DNA of 46,233 nt from Paramarasmius palmivorus. Taxonomy: Eukaryota; Basidiomycota; Agaricomycetes; Agaricales; Marasmiaceae. The stretch lies in assembly GCA_037176845.1 (NCBI GenBank), contig JAYKXP010000249.1:1-46233 (forward strand), written 5' to 3'. Shown one piece after another: positions 33,486-45,364 of this stretch. Each line of letters opens with the position of its first letter. The stretch's first letter is position 1. The position numbers and the translations under genes were made by a program. The notes under the pieces were generated by a model. It was not told where the DNA came from and did no database searches. It saw only the letters and a list, made by a program, of their open reading frames with translations.

Positions 33486-33801
33486 TGTCAGAGTTTTAGA
33501 TTGAACTCTGTTAGCAGCGATAGCGCAGGTAAGCGCGAATAAACGATAGCAGATGACCAGAGGGTTTGAGAGAACACAAGATGAACTGATATTTTATTGT
33601 AAGGTTTTCTGTCTAGGTTTTATACATGAGTAGTGGATGAAAGATAAACCTAATAGTACAAGTATAGACGCGATAGAAATAACTGTGGCTTTGTGTGGCT
33701 TTCTGTAAGTAAGTGGGTTAAGCGAAACAATATGAGCGGGTCAAGAGATATTCTAAGATGTGGCATGCATATGTAAATATAAACGTTCTATATTTCCAAC
33801 A
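33486..33801 (-). repeat. 3' LTR of the Copia-type element
   Basis: On the plus strand it starts TGTCAGAGTTTTAG and ends TATTTCCAACA. It matches 37515-37828 along its length, with scattered substitutions concentrated around 33577-33600 and 33719-33740. Confidence 0.92.
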
Positions 33802-33813
33802 CTCCCCCTCAAA
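33802..33813 (-). promoter_or_regulatory. Polypurine tract of the Copia-type element
   Basis: TTTGAGGGGGAG on the minus strand directly abuts the 3' LTR, the standard position for plus-strand DNA priming in LTR elements. Confidence 0.8.
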
Positions 33814-33845
33814 CCTTGGATTATGGAATGGTCTGAGGTTTGACT

Positions 33846-34830
33846 CTAATCCAGATTGTTGAAATATTCTCCGCGGAGGTTTCGATGTTTGACCCGGCGG
33901 AGTCTGGACTCATTGCGATTCTTCTTGATGTTCCTGTAGTTGCGAGTGTTGTCGTTGTTGGTGTGATTGGATACCCACGGTTTCTTTACTGTCCTGGTGC
34001 CTGATGATTGTCCTGCGATAATGTCCTTCTTTCCAGTTCGAATAGCCTCCTGGAATCTGACTCTTCTATGTCCACCTCTAGCCGATGTATCTCCATTGTC
34101 GATCTGCATCCCATCAATCTTCGTAATGATCTCGTTGATTTTCCGATTGATGGTGCCTAAACCTTTTCCATCTAGATCCATCTCGTCGATTCTTTGGGTG
34201 ATGTTGCGATATCAGCTTCAAATTTGGATTTTTGCTCCCCCTCGACGAGTGGGATCTGATCCGGTTCTGGTGTGGTAGGAAGTGATATGAGTGCTGGCAT
34301 TTCCGGTGAATTGGCTTTGACTAGGCTTGGGAAAGGGTCTCCTGGCTTGTGTTCTATAGCCTCCACTGCATAGATACCATCCTTCTTCAGTATATCCAAA
34401 ATGCATTCCCAACCTTTGTGAATCCTGATGTTGTCGCCACTGAAAATGACTTCGTAACCGTCCTCGGCGAGTTTACTGATAGATACCAACGTGTGTCTGA
34501 ATTTGGGGACGAGTAGACAGTCGGCGAGTACGATCGTGTGCCACTGGAAATTGTTGGTGGTGTACACAGTGCAATTGCCCTTCTCTCACGGCGAAATGTG
34601 GTTCCTTCAGTGTTTCCAATGGTCGTGAGTGATGGCCTGGCGCTCGGTGATACCGTTTCGGTAAGGAGTCATGTGTGAGGATCGGCGCAGTTCGAATTCG
34701 AATTTGACTACCCTTCCTCCTCCTCGAACTTCTCCGTATGCCATCTGTGCACTATCCCTCTCTTCCTTTGCCTTTGCCCAAATATCATTATAGGCGGCGG
34801 ACCACGACTACTGTTTCCTTCTTGCCTGCT
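33846..34830 (-). pseudogene. Broken Pol remnant of the Copia-type element
   Basis: One minus frame from about 34830 encodes AAYNDIWAKAKEERDSAQ and then MTPYRNGITERQ. Two stops follow, and it continues as LADCLLVPKFRHTLVSISKL, which resembles the protease-to-integrase leader of Copia Pol (the usual L-x-V-LYVP...NLLSVSKL pattern). After a frame change it ends in a basic tail up to 33846. The integrase core, reverse transcriptase and RNase H are missing, so it cannot encode a working Pol. Confidence 0.55.
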
Positions 34831-35016
34831 CTTCAATCAACCACCTGCTAATGACCTCTCCCCATAAAGGTATGATTGGCACTGTTGTAGCACAATTCAG
34901 CATACCCTATGACGTCTATGGTGACTTGTGCTCGAATCCTTCGTCTAGGAAGTCGCTGATTGATCTGGAACTACTCCAATGACGGTGCTATCACCTGTCT
35001 TTGGGTGGTGTGCAAG

Positions 35017-36456
35017 TTACCAAGGCTTCACTATTGGGTCATAGGTCTGATACCGAAAATAGTCATTAACAAGTTCGTCTTGGAAGGTTCGGTTGACGAC
35101 TGGGGGGCGCATGGCCAGCTTTTCGCTTTCGTAGTAGCCTTTCCAGCTGTTCTCGTTGTTGTACATGTCGATGTTAAGAGATGAGGATGAGTTTAGAGAT
35201 GAGGTTGCTTTGACAGCGGTAGATGGGATGAGTACTGGTGATGCTGGTTCTCGATATTCCTTTGTGCTTTTATAGGAGTTTTGCTGGCAGTCTTGGAACT
35301 GTTCTGCTTCGTCTTGTTGAGAATCCACTCGATCTTCTCTGTCTATGATCGCTTTGGTATCAATTGGTGTCTGCAATTCGACCATTGTGGCCATCGTGGT
35401 GTGCATTTCCACGGCCATGTACGCTGTTTCCTCGGATTCCTCTTCAATTTCCTTGGTGGTTCCGAATTCTTCATCGTAAAACCATTCTTTTGGTGGATTA
35501 TACTGTTCCACTGCTCGGATTTCCCTGGCTAACCATGTGCCTTCTTCCCATATTTCATCTTCCATGGCTTTAACAGCACTTTCCTTGGTACTGCTGGCCT
35601 TTTCTTTTCCTTTTCTCCATGATTGGCTATCTTTAGCTGGTTTGGACTTCTCTTTGTCCTCGGAATCATCATCTGATTTCTTGGATTTCGGCTTTGAACG
35701 ACATCCTGCGGCGATATGCCCTTTTCCTTGACATCTGAAGCATGTGATTTCCTTCCGTTCTCTATCTCCGCCCTGACGATCATTAAATCTCCGGCCTCTT
35801 CCTCGGCTATTAAATCCTCGGCCTCTATTATTGGAATGATCTCGGGAATAATGGACTTTTTCCCGTTCTGGATGTTTCCGTAATGTTTGGCCACTAGCTT
35901 CTGCTCGGATTGCAGCGATGAGTGCATCGACTGTCAATGTCTCCTCGTTCTGTTTACAAACAGTAACAAGTGCAGTGATTGTTGCAGTCAGTGAATTTGG
36001 CACTGAAGCTATAAGGGCGTTCTTGAATTGATCATCCGAAACTTTGATCTTCAATCCTTCCAATTCATTTCTGATCTCGAGTAGATCATCAATGTGCTTG
36101 TTGACCTTGGAAATGTCGGTACAGGTGGCGGTGTAGAGTTTTCGTTCCAAATGTGCTTCTGTAAAAGGATTCTTTGTGTCGTAATCCTTCTTTAATCCTT
36201 CCCATAGTTTATGAGATAATTCCGTTGACTTGTATCTCCTGAATATTGTATCCAGGAGTCTTCCTATAATGGCATTTAACAGATCTGCGTCTGCATCTGC
36301 CTCCTTGTCATTGTCCGTTTCCGGTTCATCGGTCAAGTACTTCTTGTAACTGATTGACCTGGTAGCTCTTTCTACCCTTGTTGACCACATGGACCAATTT
36401 GATCCATCATGCTTGAGTTCTGGCACTTTATCGAATGCCTTAATTGCTTTAGACAT
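35017..36456 (-). CDS. Copia-type Gag with CCHC zinc knuckle
   Basis: From the ATG at 36456 the frame gives 479 residues; the same frame is open upstream to about 36880 through an acidic, Glu-rich segment, so the true start may lie in the offset N-terminal frame. About residues 10-190 show the helical Copia-Gag pattern (KHDGSNWSMWSTRVERA, LSHKLWEGLKKDYD, VNKHIDDLLEIRNEL). An RGRG-rich linker and a knuckle C239-x2-C-x4-H-x4-C252 (CFRCQGKGHIAAGC) follow. It would package element RNA in virus-like particles. The tail (residues ~300-479) is acidic and unstructured. The frame is intact, which is notable in an element lacking most of Pol. Confidence 0.88.
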   Translation of the reverse strand: MSKAIKAFDKVPELKHDGSNWSMWSTRVERATRSISYKKYLTDEPETDNDKEADADADLLNAIIGRLLDTIFRRYKSTELSHKLWEGLKKDYDTKNPFTEAHLERKLYTATCTDISKVNKHIDDLLEIRNELEGLKIKVSDDQFKNALIASVPNSLTATITALVTVCKQNEETLTVDALIAAIRAEASGQTLRKHPEREKVHYSRDHSNNRGRGFNSRGRGRRFNDRQGGDRERKEITCFRCQGKGHIAAGCRSKPKSKKSDDDSEDKEKSKPAKDSQSWRKGKEKASSTKESAVKAMEDEIWEEGTWLAREIRAVEQYNPPKEWFYDEEFGTTKEIEEESEETAYMAVEMHTTMATMVELQTPIDTKAIIDREDRVDSQQDEAEQFQDCQQNSYKSTKEYREPASPVLIPSTAVKATSSLNSSSSLNIDMYNNENSWKGYYESEKLAMRPPVVNRTFQDELVNDYFRYQTYDPIVKPW

Positions 36457-36839
36457 ATTGTCTTCTTCGTCTGAATCAATAGATTCTTCCTTTGGTGGTG
36501 GTCTCTTTGGAGATGGTGTTCTCGGTTTGGGTTTGGGACCTATGCTGGGCGATTCTGGTTTATCGTCCTTCTCTTCGTCGGCAGGTATTCTTTTGTCTTC
36601 GTCAGATACAGGTTTATCAGTATCAGCTTCTGATTCCTGTTCTGAGTCTTCTTTATCCTGCTCTTGTTCCTGTTCTAGGTCCTGTTCTTCTTTATCGGAT
36701 TCTTCACCGAATCCTAATCCTTTTTCGAACTCTTCAACAAGTTCTTTGTCTTCTTCAACAGTTTCTTCCTGTGAAGCTGATGTTCCCGCTGGTGGAAAGA
36801 AATATACTAATGGTTTGTGGTTCTGGTACTGTGTTCGTA

Positions 36840-37331
36840 GACGTTTCCTCGAACTAACTTCTTCGCGTTCTGATCGTCACAATCCCTAAAATTTCCAACT
36901 AATAACGCTTCCTTTGGAGTCCTGACTCGATTTCTTCTGTTTGGACACGGTTGTTCTTCGCAAAGTTCCCACTTCCGTTTGTTGAGATTTAAATAACAAT
37001 CTCGTAGTTCGTCGACGTTGAACTGATGTGGCCAATGAACACAGATTAAATCTGTTCGAAGTGTGGGTTGTGCAGAAGATGCTGGTGGCGTGTGCAATCC
37101 TCCAACTGGACTCTGTCTCCTAGAAGGTATACGCGATGGGTTTCTCGATGGATGTGATGATATGCTCTGTTGCTGTCCCGATGGACTGCCTGTTCTACTG
37201 CCTACTGGTGTAGGTTGCCTGCTAGGATTCCTGCTGGGGTTCCTAGATCCTCGTAATATTTGTTCTGGGTTGAACGTTCCTGATACTGGGGTACCGCTTC
37301 TGGATTGATAACGGCTACCTCTATCGGACAT
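36840..37331 (-). CDS. Gag N-terminal part, Arg/Ser-rich
   Basis: The frame starts MSDRGSRYQSRSG at 37331 and encodes a Ser/Pro/Arg-rich disordered segment with repeated RNPSR units. A more structured piece follows (CVHWPHQFNVDELRDCYLNL, then CEEQPCPNRRNR), and the frame ends in a stop near 36810. The downstream Gag frame is offset and opens near 36880, overlapping the end of this one. A single frameshift mutation, a programmed frameshift or an unrecognised intron could connect them. Confidence 0.6.
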
Positions 37332-37501
37332 ACACTAGTCCAATAGTCCTTTGCTTTGGGTAGGGGATATTCCGGCGTCCCTGCTCGCCAATCGATATTC
37401 GATCTTGGTTCTTGTTCCTTGGGGATATTACGGCGTCCCAAACTCGCCACTATACCAATATGAAATCGGTATTACTCTGGTTCGGCTAAGGTTTATAGAC
37501 C

Positions 37502-37514
37502 GGGGCCCATAACC
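37502..37514 (-). promoter_or_regulatory. Primer-binding site of the Copia-type element
   Basis: Directly inside the 5' LTR the minus strand reads GGTTATGGGCCCC. Its complement GGGCCCATAACC resembles the anticodon arm of initiator methionine tRNA (CAU anticodon). This would mean priming by an internal tRNA fragment, as known for some Copia elements. The tRNA match is from general knowledge. Confidence 0.55.
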
Positions 37515-37828
37515 TGTCAGAGTTTTAGATTGAACTCTGTTAGCAGCGATAGCGCAGGTAAGCGCGAATAAACGATAGCAGATGACCAGAGGGGTTGAGA
37601 GAACACAAGATGATTCAATGTTGTATGTAGGGTTTTCTGTCTAGCTTTTATACATGAGTGAGGATGAAAGATAAACCTAAAAGTACAAGTATAGACGCGA
37701 TAGAAATAACTGTGGCTTTGTGTGGCTTTCTGTAAGTAAGTGGGTTAGACAAAACGATACGAGCGGGTCAAGAGATATTCTAAGATGTGGCATGCATATG
37801 TAAATATAAATGTTCTATATTTCCAACA
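37515..37828 (-). repeat. 5' LTR of the Copia-type element
   Basis: Partner of 33486-33801, with TG..CA type ends on both. Being upstream of Gag on the minus strand, it carries the promoter of the element. Confidence 0.92.
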
Positions 37829-38573
37829 ACCTCCGCGCGCCTCTTCTGACACTCCCTCTCGTTCTTCATCACCGTCCACTCCGTCCCGCTCGTCACCCAT
37901 TGCCCGTCTGCATGGCCTCGTAGTCTCTGTCTCCCCAGTCACTCTCGCTCTCTTCGAAGCGTATACGTGCCAACCGTCAGGAATCCGGTTTTTTGGGACC
38001 ATAGTCGGTGCCTAACCGAGGCACCAGAGTCATGAGTGGGTCTTCTGGCTATTCAATGTTGGTGCCATCTCAATCACACTGCAGGTGTTGCCCGGTCACG
38101 TACCACTTGGCGATGTCAAGACGACCAAGGTCGCGAAGCATTTTCAAGAGCGCTTACACGCCTTACTCACCCGAGAGTAAGTACCAGCTTTCTCTTTATA
38201 TCCGATTGGTTTTTGAAATCATTCCTCCAGTGGCGAAGACTTGGCTCATGAAACGGTTGTTGGCTATATCTCTCCGCCCAACTACCCACAGCCAACGTAC
38301 CATTCACGCATTTCACGTCAGAGCGACTGCGGGCGGAAGGAGGAGCTTAATGGATGAAATACATGACGCCTCGGATCGTCTATATGATTCTCTGATGTCC
38401 GCTCGCCGTCGAGACAAGATGCTCAGCTCGCTTCTGAGATAATTAAGCAGAATCGGGAATCGCGAGGCGGCTCGCCAGGGAGAGGCTGCAGCGCTAGACC
38501 GACTGTCCCAAATGGAAGCAGCCTTGTTAGCGGCTGGAGTACCTATTCCTAGTACAGAATAATGTCATACAAA
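37829..38573 (+). pseudogene. Gene relic after the LTR element
   Basis: Directly after the LTR a plus frame encodes SSDTPSRSSSPSTPSRSSP and then ARLHGLVVSVSPVTLALFEA, stopping near 38013. A second frame (about 38030-38176) gives VFWLFNVGAISITLQVLPGH and then VAKHFQERLHALLTRE, followed by a GTAAGT..TCCAG intron-like stretch (38177-38231). The next exon-like piece encodes GEDLAHETVVGYISPPNY and then stops. A last piece (about 38460-38560) is an Ala/Glu coiled-coil-like tail, LDRLSQMEAALLAAGVPIP, ending in TAA near 38561. At least two frame breaks separate the pieces. The LTR element may have inserted into this gene. The family is not recognised. Confidence 0.4.
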
Positions 38574-38579
38574 ACTCTA

Positions 38580-41500
38580 GTAATAATACAATGAATTCAA
38601 ATAGCGTGATTTCATGATACACAGTGGACAGCGACAGTATGAGCAATACATGCGAAAACTGGGGACAGGGTGGGGCTTGAGGAGAGCAGGTTGATGCCAG
38701 AGTATTGCAGGCCGGTGGACATTACGAGCAGGTGTGGTAACAGTTGGCGGTTGCCCGGAGGGTAAGACATAGTTGGACTGGCTTCTAATCAGGGGTGAGC
38801 TTGGTCTACAACGTAGTCAAGTCGAACGTACTGTGTGCCATCACCGTCAGCCAACCGGTCTGCAATCTTCGGTCTGTATCGTGGCGGACGACGGTCTACC
38901 ACTGCAGAACCTCGCCTTCCTTCCGCTGGTCCTGCACCTTCGTATGAAACCAAACTTAATGGACCGTTTTTTTTTGAGCGTGTTAGACAAACAAGTTGCA
39001 AAGAAAACTCACGTCTGTGGCCTGTTGGTCGAACGATGTCTCCTCATTCGTTCTCGAGCCTGCTGGCGTGTAAGGTCCAAATTTCTGTTAGATTAGTCAG
39101 AACACTGTAAATCGATTTTTTAAACGGCCTCAACCTTTCGCCTGTAATTGGCAGAACCTGTGCGGTTAGCTTCTCGTTTCTCGACGGGTCACCAGGCATG
39201 AGAAGTGCAACGAACGATGTCCACACCCATGTCACGAGTCACTAGGGCTTCTCCGCATGGTGAGTCCTGGTCAGTCCTCATCCAAGCATCCCCCACAACC
39301 ACTGTTTTACAATAACATTCCATCAAACGCTCGGAAGAAAACTCCGGATGGTCTGATCTCATTGGCTAACAAAAAGGGACAACCTTCTGTGTGTCAATAG
39401 AATTTACGTGGTGAGTCCCGTGGACACTGTGATCGTGTTTAAGGGTGTTCGATATTGTCTAAGGTACTTAGCGTCTTATTGCATGGTTCTATAATCAACA
39501 CTGTGTCGCCACTAGAGTAGCATTACATTCCCAGCTCCTCGCCAAGATCCCGAAGTGACTACTGGCTGTGAACCTTCCATCCGACCCGAGGACAACCTAG
39601 CAAACGTGTAGTATGGACTCTGTAGTTTGAATGATTGTGAGTGAGTACGAATAGTTCGCATGTAGGTCCAGCCAGTTCGGTGGCGAGCGGGCCTAATCTT
39701 ATGTTTCATTGGAGTTGTAGGACCTCCATGGGGGGTGAAACAACATTCCAACTGGCGCATTCAAGCCAGCAAGGGGAATAGCGATGGTTGGTTTCATGTG
39801 GTGAGGGTCCGCAGGTCTGTGGTGAGTCCGCAGGCAGGAGACGATAGGCGGTTTCGCGTCGGATGGATTAGCTACGCCAGAATGTCAGACATTAATACAT
39901 ATCCTCACATTACACAACACCACCACCTACCACGCTTTCGTAGCTCCTCAAGCCTGTCAGTGATACAAAGCATGGTGATCCCAACCAAAGGGCCGTATAC
40001 CTTGTTGACCGTCCTTCAGATCCAGGGCTTGCCAGTGGCGCGTTGGTGTATCTGAAAATCTCACTAAATCACACACTGAAGGTATCATTCATTCGAAGGA
40101 GACACGCCAATCTAACCTATGGGACGAAATAGGGAGGCCTTCAAGTGTAGCGGGACATCCCGATTAGGAAGTGCTGACGGCAGAGCGACTTTGCCGCTTT
40201 TTGCCCTCAGCGTCTGCACCCCACACGAACCACCCCATGGCCCGGAAATTCCATCCCAAGGAGAACACTCAGGGTACAGCTCTGACGATGGTAGTCTCGA
40301 CGAATTCATCCAGAGGTGTTCTGGACGAACCGTGCTCCGAACGTTGAATCCACTGCGACCCGAGAACCACCTCTACACCCCGACTATTAGCCTCTGACGA
40401 AGATGACATTCTCGATGCTTTTGTTCGACAAAGTGTACAACATCCACTCCCCTGATTCTCCTTCTCCACCACCGAGAGTGGGTATGTGATTTGCTCTTCA
40501 CCTCATTTACCGCGTGTCGTTTATCGTCGTTCCCAGCTTATATAGACCGAGAGCATCGCCTGTGCCAGGACAAACACACGGTCAAAGATACGATCAACCA
40601 CTGCCACTGAGAGGCCATTGGAGCCAAAGCTCAGTCTCGCCCAATCCGAGACGCACTTGTGTCTGGACCATACCGAACTTCGTTGGACCAATAGAGTCAG
40701 CCGTGCAAAAACGAGTGGTGTAAAACATATTGTCAGGAAGAGTCAGCAAGGAAGGCAAGGAATGGGGCGCGCACGTCGCCTGCGTCCTATTGATCATTGC
40801 CAACTGTGCTTATGGTAGACAACGCTCGTGTGCTCAAACGTTACTCGAGGACGCTCTAATGACACTATCGGCACGTAGAGGGCCCCTAGTATGCTTGATT
40901 GGTACTCATGACCCCGTATGCAGAGACACAAGGACCGGACCATGATCGAACACGCATCAATTGTCGAGATGGCAGGAGTGATGGAGTGGATGCATTGGAA
41001 GCAACGACGACAAAGGGAGCGGGAGAGGAGCGAAAACGACGGTAAAATTTCTTGTATTGTGGGACGGCTACGTTTCTGTTCCTGACAAGTCACCGACACA
41101 GGGATAGGAAGGCGATCCTGAATTGCACCGAGCCAGGCAGGAGAGTCTATTCCGCTCGCTATAGGAAAGGCCGGGAGGCTCAACTAGCGGAAGCCGAAAG
41201 ATTACGCCGGCGGGAAAGAAAAGGGGGACGATCGATGAAGCATGTGGCAAGTGATAACAATGGCGTATAATCGTTATTCACACGTTGCGATTGGATCGTC
41301 CTATGGCAGCTTGGCACCCGTTCGTAATATAGCCACCTTGATAGATGTAATTGTGTAGAGCGCAACATAGGCCCCAAAAAATCCAAAGAAAAAAAAAGGT
41401 CTGCGCTCCCAGAATAATAGTAAGCGTACTGTCGCAAAGGGCGAGATAGACGGAAGGAGAGGTAGGTTGGCGCCAGGGTGTACGAGTAAAACCAAGGCCA

Positions 41501-44500
41501 GATGATTTTGAAATGCGTGCAGTTTTTTTGCACTTGCGGGGGAAAAACCACCTTTCTTTCCTACCAGCACGTCGCAGTGTCACCTGCCCCGACAACTCAG
41601 CAATGGAAACTTGTACGGGTCCTAAAAAAAAACTTACTGAATGCCTACTAATTTTTCTTCCACCATAGCGTGTTACCAGCAGCATGATGCCGTGCGCTAC
41701 GGTAAGTGGTATCGTTCCTGCGGCATGTTCCAAATAACTAACGAACCCGACCCAGAAGTTGTCCGACGCGCGACAAAGAAAAGCTCATAGCGTTGGAGAA
41801 GGCTCAGGAGACCGCTATCAACCCAACTGCGGAGTGCGAAGTGGGAGAGTAACCGCAAGCGACGTATAAGCTGAAGGCTGGGCGTTGCACTCGTCGCCTG
41901 CCCGGCCAGGTAAGGAAAGGAAAAAGAAATAAAGGAATAAACCTCGGAGTGAGTGGTAAGCGGTTTCCGTCCCACAGTGGAGGCCAGGGACCGCGATAGC
42001 AGTCTGAGTGGAGTGTGGGGGCTGAGGTCGAGCAAGGAAAAAAAGGGTGTCAGCTCTCCAGCCAAACGTACAAGTATTTGTAGGCGCTCCTTAGACCCGT
42101 AAACCTGGCTAAAAACAAAACTGTGCTGATTCTTCTCGATAGAATTTAGGAGGCAATAGAGGGCCGAGTGCTTGTTCTCCAACCGGAGAGGGCCTGTCGC
42201 ACGAAGAGCACCCCGAGGAGTGTACCAGTAGGCTGGTCCAACCTTTTTATGAGGAAGGAGTGATAGACCCATTGTCGTAGTGTCTCCACCGCTGCGAGAG
42301 GGATAGAAGTCGCCCATGCAGGAGATCAGTGAGTACCCTCGGCATTTGTGCAAGTCTGACCTGACACCTGCCGATGACGTCGGGGAGAAGTGCCTCAAAT
42401 ACCACAGATGGCCGGAACCTTAGTTCACACGACCATCACCAACCGCCCCAATCCACTACGGAAGAACGAGTCGGAAGGCCAGAACCGATCGGGTATTGTG
42501 AGGAGCGTTAGCCGTCAGGCGTCCTCACGGAATGAATCACTCCCGATAATCCGTTTTGAAATCCTTCGCAATCGGGATCCAATGCCGACCCGAGCAACAT
42601 AGTCTGGACACACGTCACGGCTCAAAGAGGGGTCGAAAGGCGAAGTGTTCGTCCTTCAAGCAGGCCAACCATCACATTCTCTCGCAGTCCGCACAGGCTG
42701 CGACCTCAGGGTCGGGTAACAGGCCAAACGCTGCCGCTTCTGCGTCTTCCTCTCTCGTCTGCTGTAGATCCAGTAGATGTCGACGTGGTGATTAGAGAAT
42801 GGTAATGGAGATGTTAGATGAGGAGACCAGATGGTGCCGTTTCAGCACAACCGAAGCGCAGAGGCAGCGATAACAGGCCGGAGAGTGGAGGGACTCTACC
42901 AAAAGGAGTATCGTCGTGGATTGCGTATACGATGGATGTGGTGGAGGAGTATCTCGCAAAACGAGGTATGTTCTCCTGGGTGACTCGATGTTTACTTAGA
43001 AGAATTGATTGGAGCGAGTTGTAGAGGGATAATGTCAGTGAGATATTGGACAGGGACGAATGCGAAGAGCAGCAAGTCTTGTGGAGGGTGAACCAAAGGC
43101 AAATGACGCCGGTGTGTGAGTATGTGTTTTGTGGTGGTGTGTAACAGAGCCCATAACTTCACAGTGCAGGCCGTGACCGAGTGTGGTCGAAAAGCAGACG
43201 GACAAAGGCAAAGGGAAGGCAAGCAGAAAGGCGAGGGCAAGAAAAAAGGGAATATAGGTCCTGCTTCGTGTCAAGCAGAGAGTTGAACGGTGGAACTTTC
43301 TGAAGACGAAGCTCGCCCCGTGGCAGACCTTCTCGACGAGTTCGTGTGCTGCATCAGTTCACCTTTCGATGCAAAATAAAAGACTTTTCCCTGGGTCGAG
43401 TCTTGGCAGTAGGTCTTCTGAGAGGAATAGAAACTCAACCAGGAGTTAGGACATGGAAGAGCAAATCAGGAGTGGCTGAATCTCGTCCTGAATGCTCCTG
43501 CCAACTAAAGGAGGGTGCGCCCGCCAACTGGGACGTAAACCTAAAGCATGTCTGATGCACGTCAGGCTCCAGAGGGGGGCCTAATACCATCTCTAGTGAT
43601 TGCGAAAAACTGTTTAGTATCGCAAAACTATCGCATTCATATTTGTCTGCCTTCTCTGCGGAGACAATCAGACGCAGAGTTGGGATCACCTCCAGACGAT
43701 GTATTTCGGAATCCCTTGGGAACCGTCCCCGACCACTTTGAAAAAGATGATGGGATCAACATATTGTCGCCTCCGTCAAGCGGAAGCGCCGGCGCCAAAG
43801 ACTTTGGTTCGCCAATCCAGGTATGCACCGAGATTCGCGATCGCTGGCAGAAGAAACATGAACCAGAAGAGGTTGGCGTACAACGTGTAAGACGAAGCAG
43901 ACTTTGGAGTTGATGGGATAGAGCCAGAACATAGCTTTGGAGGTCCCTAGCTCCGTCGGCAGGATGTCGAGCGAAGACACGTATCTTGGGAGAGACTTCG
44001 GTGCATGGATTGTGGGGCCTGGTGAGAACATGCGCTGAATGGTATTTGTGCGTTGTGGAAGATGGGGAGATAGGGTCTGGTAAAAACGCCTCCGGGGTTC
44101 TTCATGCGGGGGAATATTCGTATCTGGGCTTCGTACGAGATCGACAGTTCTACCTGAAAAGATTTGGAACGTTGGAAATGTGAGATTGGAAGATCTGGTT
44201 ATACACACGTACTGGTGACGGATCCAAACGACCCGGAAGCAGATCTTCCAGAGGAAGAACCCTATGCAGGCTCTATTTAAACTCAAGCGAGTCACGTCTC
44301 ATCGCAGGACATGCAATTTGTTGGCACAAAGGATTTTCGTTCCGAATGAAATACTAGCAGTTGGGAGGATTTCCTGTGTATTGCAACGAAGCCGGTTCCA
44401 AGCGGCGCGGAGGAAAAGAGGAGGAGCCGATGTCGCTGTTAGACAAGAACAGCAAGGAGTACCTAGAACAGGTTGCAACTGCGTGTTCAACTAAATAGTA

Positions 44501-45130
44501 TATTTGTAACCCTATCGACTGGTCAACGGGGCCCTTGCCTTTACCCGTCCTTCGATGTTGAGCGATAGAGCCTAAGACCATTGTGTGTTGTATGATGCGC
44601 AACGGTGAGAGGTGATTCAAACAGTCTACTGGTGCTGAGGAATGTGATTGACGCCAAGGAAATCAGCAACTCAAGATTATTGGTTTCACAGATGAGCACG
44701 AACCAGAACGATTCATACACATGCTCTGCAAAACGTACAAAACTAAACATAGTAGTCCTCTTGTATGAAGCTTCGACCGAGAAATTACACAATGATTTGG
44801 TCCGTTGTCCACTTGTAGGAGAACGTGGTTTTGGTTTTGGATTCGTCCTGCATAGTTCGTGTAAGAGCGAAAGCTCATCGGCCCGGTTTCAAAGCAAGAG
44901 CACTATTGATTCCCATGGTCCTGCGGCTCAACAAATATGAAGGTGCAGGAGCGAGTCATAGGAATCGGCAAACGGTGAGGAAATCTCGAGGGCACGCCGA
45001 ACCGACTGGGACTACATATGGTGTGTGTCGTGAACCCCAATGCAGGGACATCGACTTAGAGATTGATCGCTAACGATTTGCACAGTAGAGAACACACAAT
45101 GAAATCGGGAGGAGTGCCTTGCAGCAACGA
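38580..45130. other. Decayed sequence with scattered coding-like scraps
   Basis: No intact gene is supported. Scraps with protein-like composition include plus 40264-40440 (SSDDGSLDEFIQR and, in another frame, EDDILDAFVRQSVQHPLP), plus 40940-41270 (a basic helical ARYRKGREAQLAEAERLRRR tail) and plus 43548-43913 (SDAELGSPPDDVFRNPLG, then TEIRDRWQKKHEPEEVGVQR). Frames break between them and I see no known domain. The longer minus frame at 41697-42398 lacks protein-like features. Confidence 0.4.
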
Positions 45131-45364
45131 AGTGTGATGGATTTTAGGTTGTTCGAGGGATGAGTGGATCTTCTGGGTCTGGAATCGAAGACGGGTGTAG
45201 TGGTGATATCGTGTCGTTGAGGTGAAAGTGTTGCACGTTGCGAGAAAGGACGAAAGGTGAAAAAAACCTTGAGGACAACCCCGTGAGGCTGAGTCTCTGC
45301 ACCAGAGGAAGGGATCGCCTTCAAAATGTTGGGACCGTGAGGAATATCCAGTGTCCTAAACAGC

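Larger units (their letters stand above)
33486..37828 (-). mobile_element. Internally deleted Copia-type LTR retrotransposon
   Basis: Two LTRs (about 316 and 314 bp, TGTCAG...CCAACA as read on the plus strand) flank 3.7 kb read on the minus strand. The interior carries a two-part Gag frame with a CCHC knuckle and a broken stretch resembling the protease to integrase-leader part of Pol. I find no reverse transcriptase (no YxDD), RNase H or full integrase core, and the 4.34-kb length is short for an autonomous element. The LTRs differ at roughly 15-20 sites, so the insertion is not new. Flanks CATAT (left) and ACCTC (right) show no target duplication. Confidence 0.88.

Noticed and set aside
41697..42398. 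233-codon open frame on the minus strand
   Set aside because: Composition is unlike a globular protein, no motif is visible, and overlapping frames of similar length exist in the same stretch.
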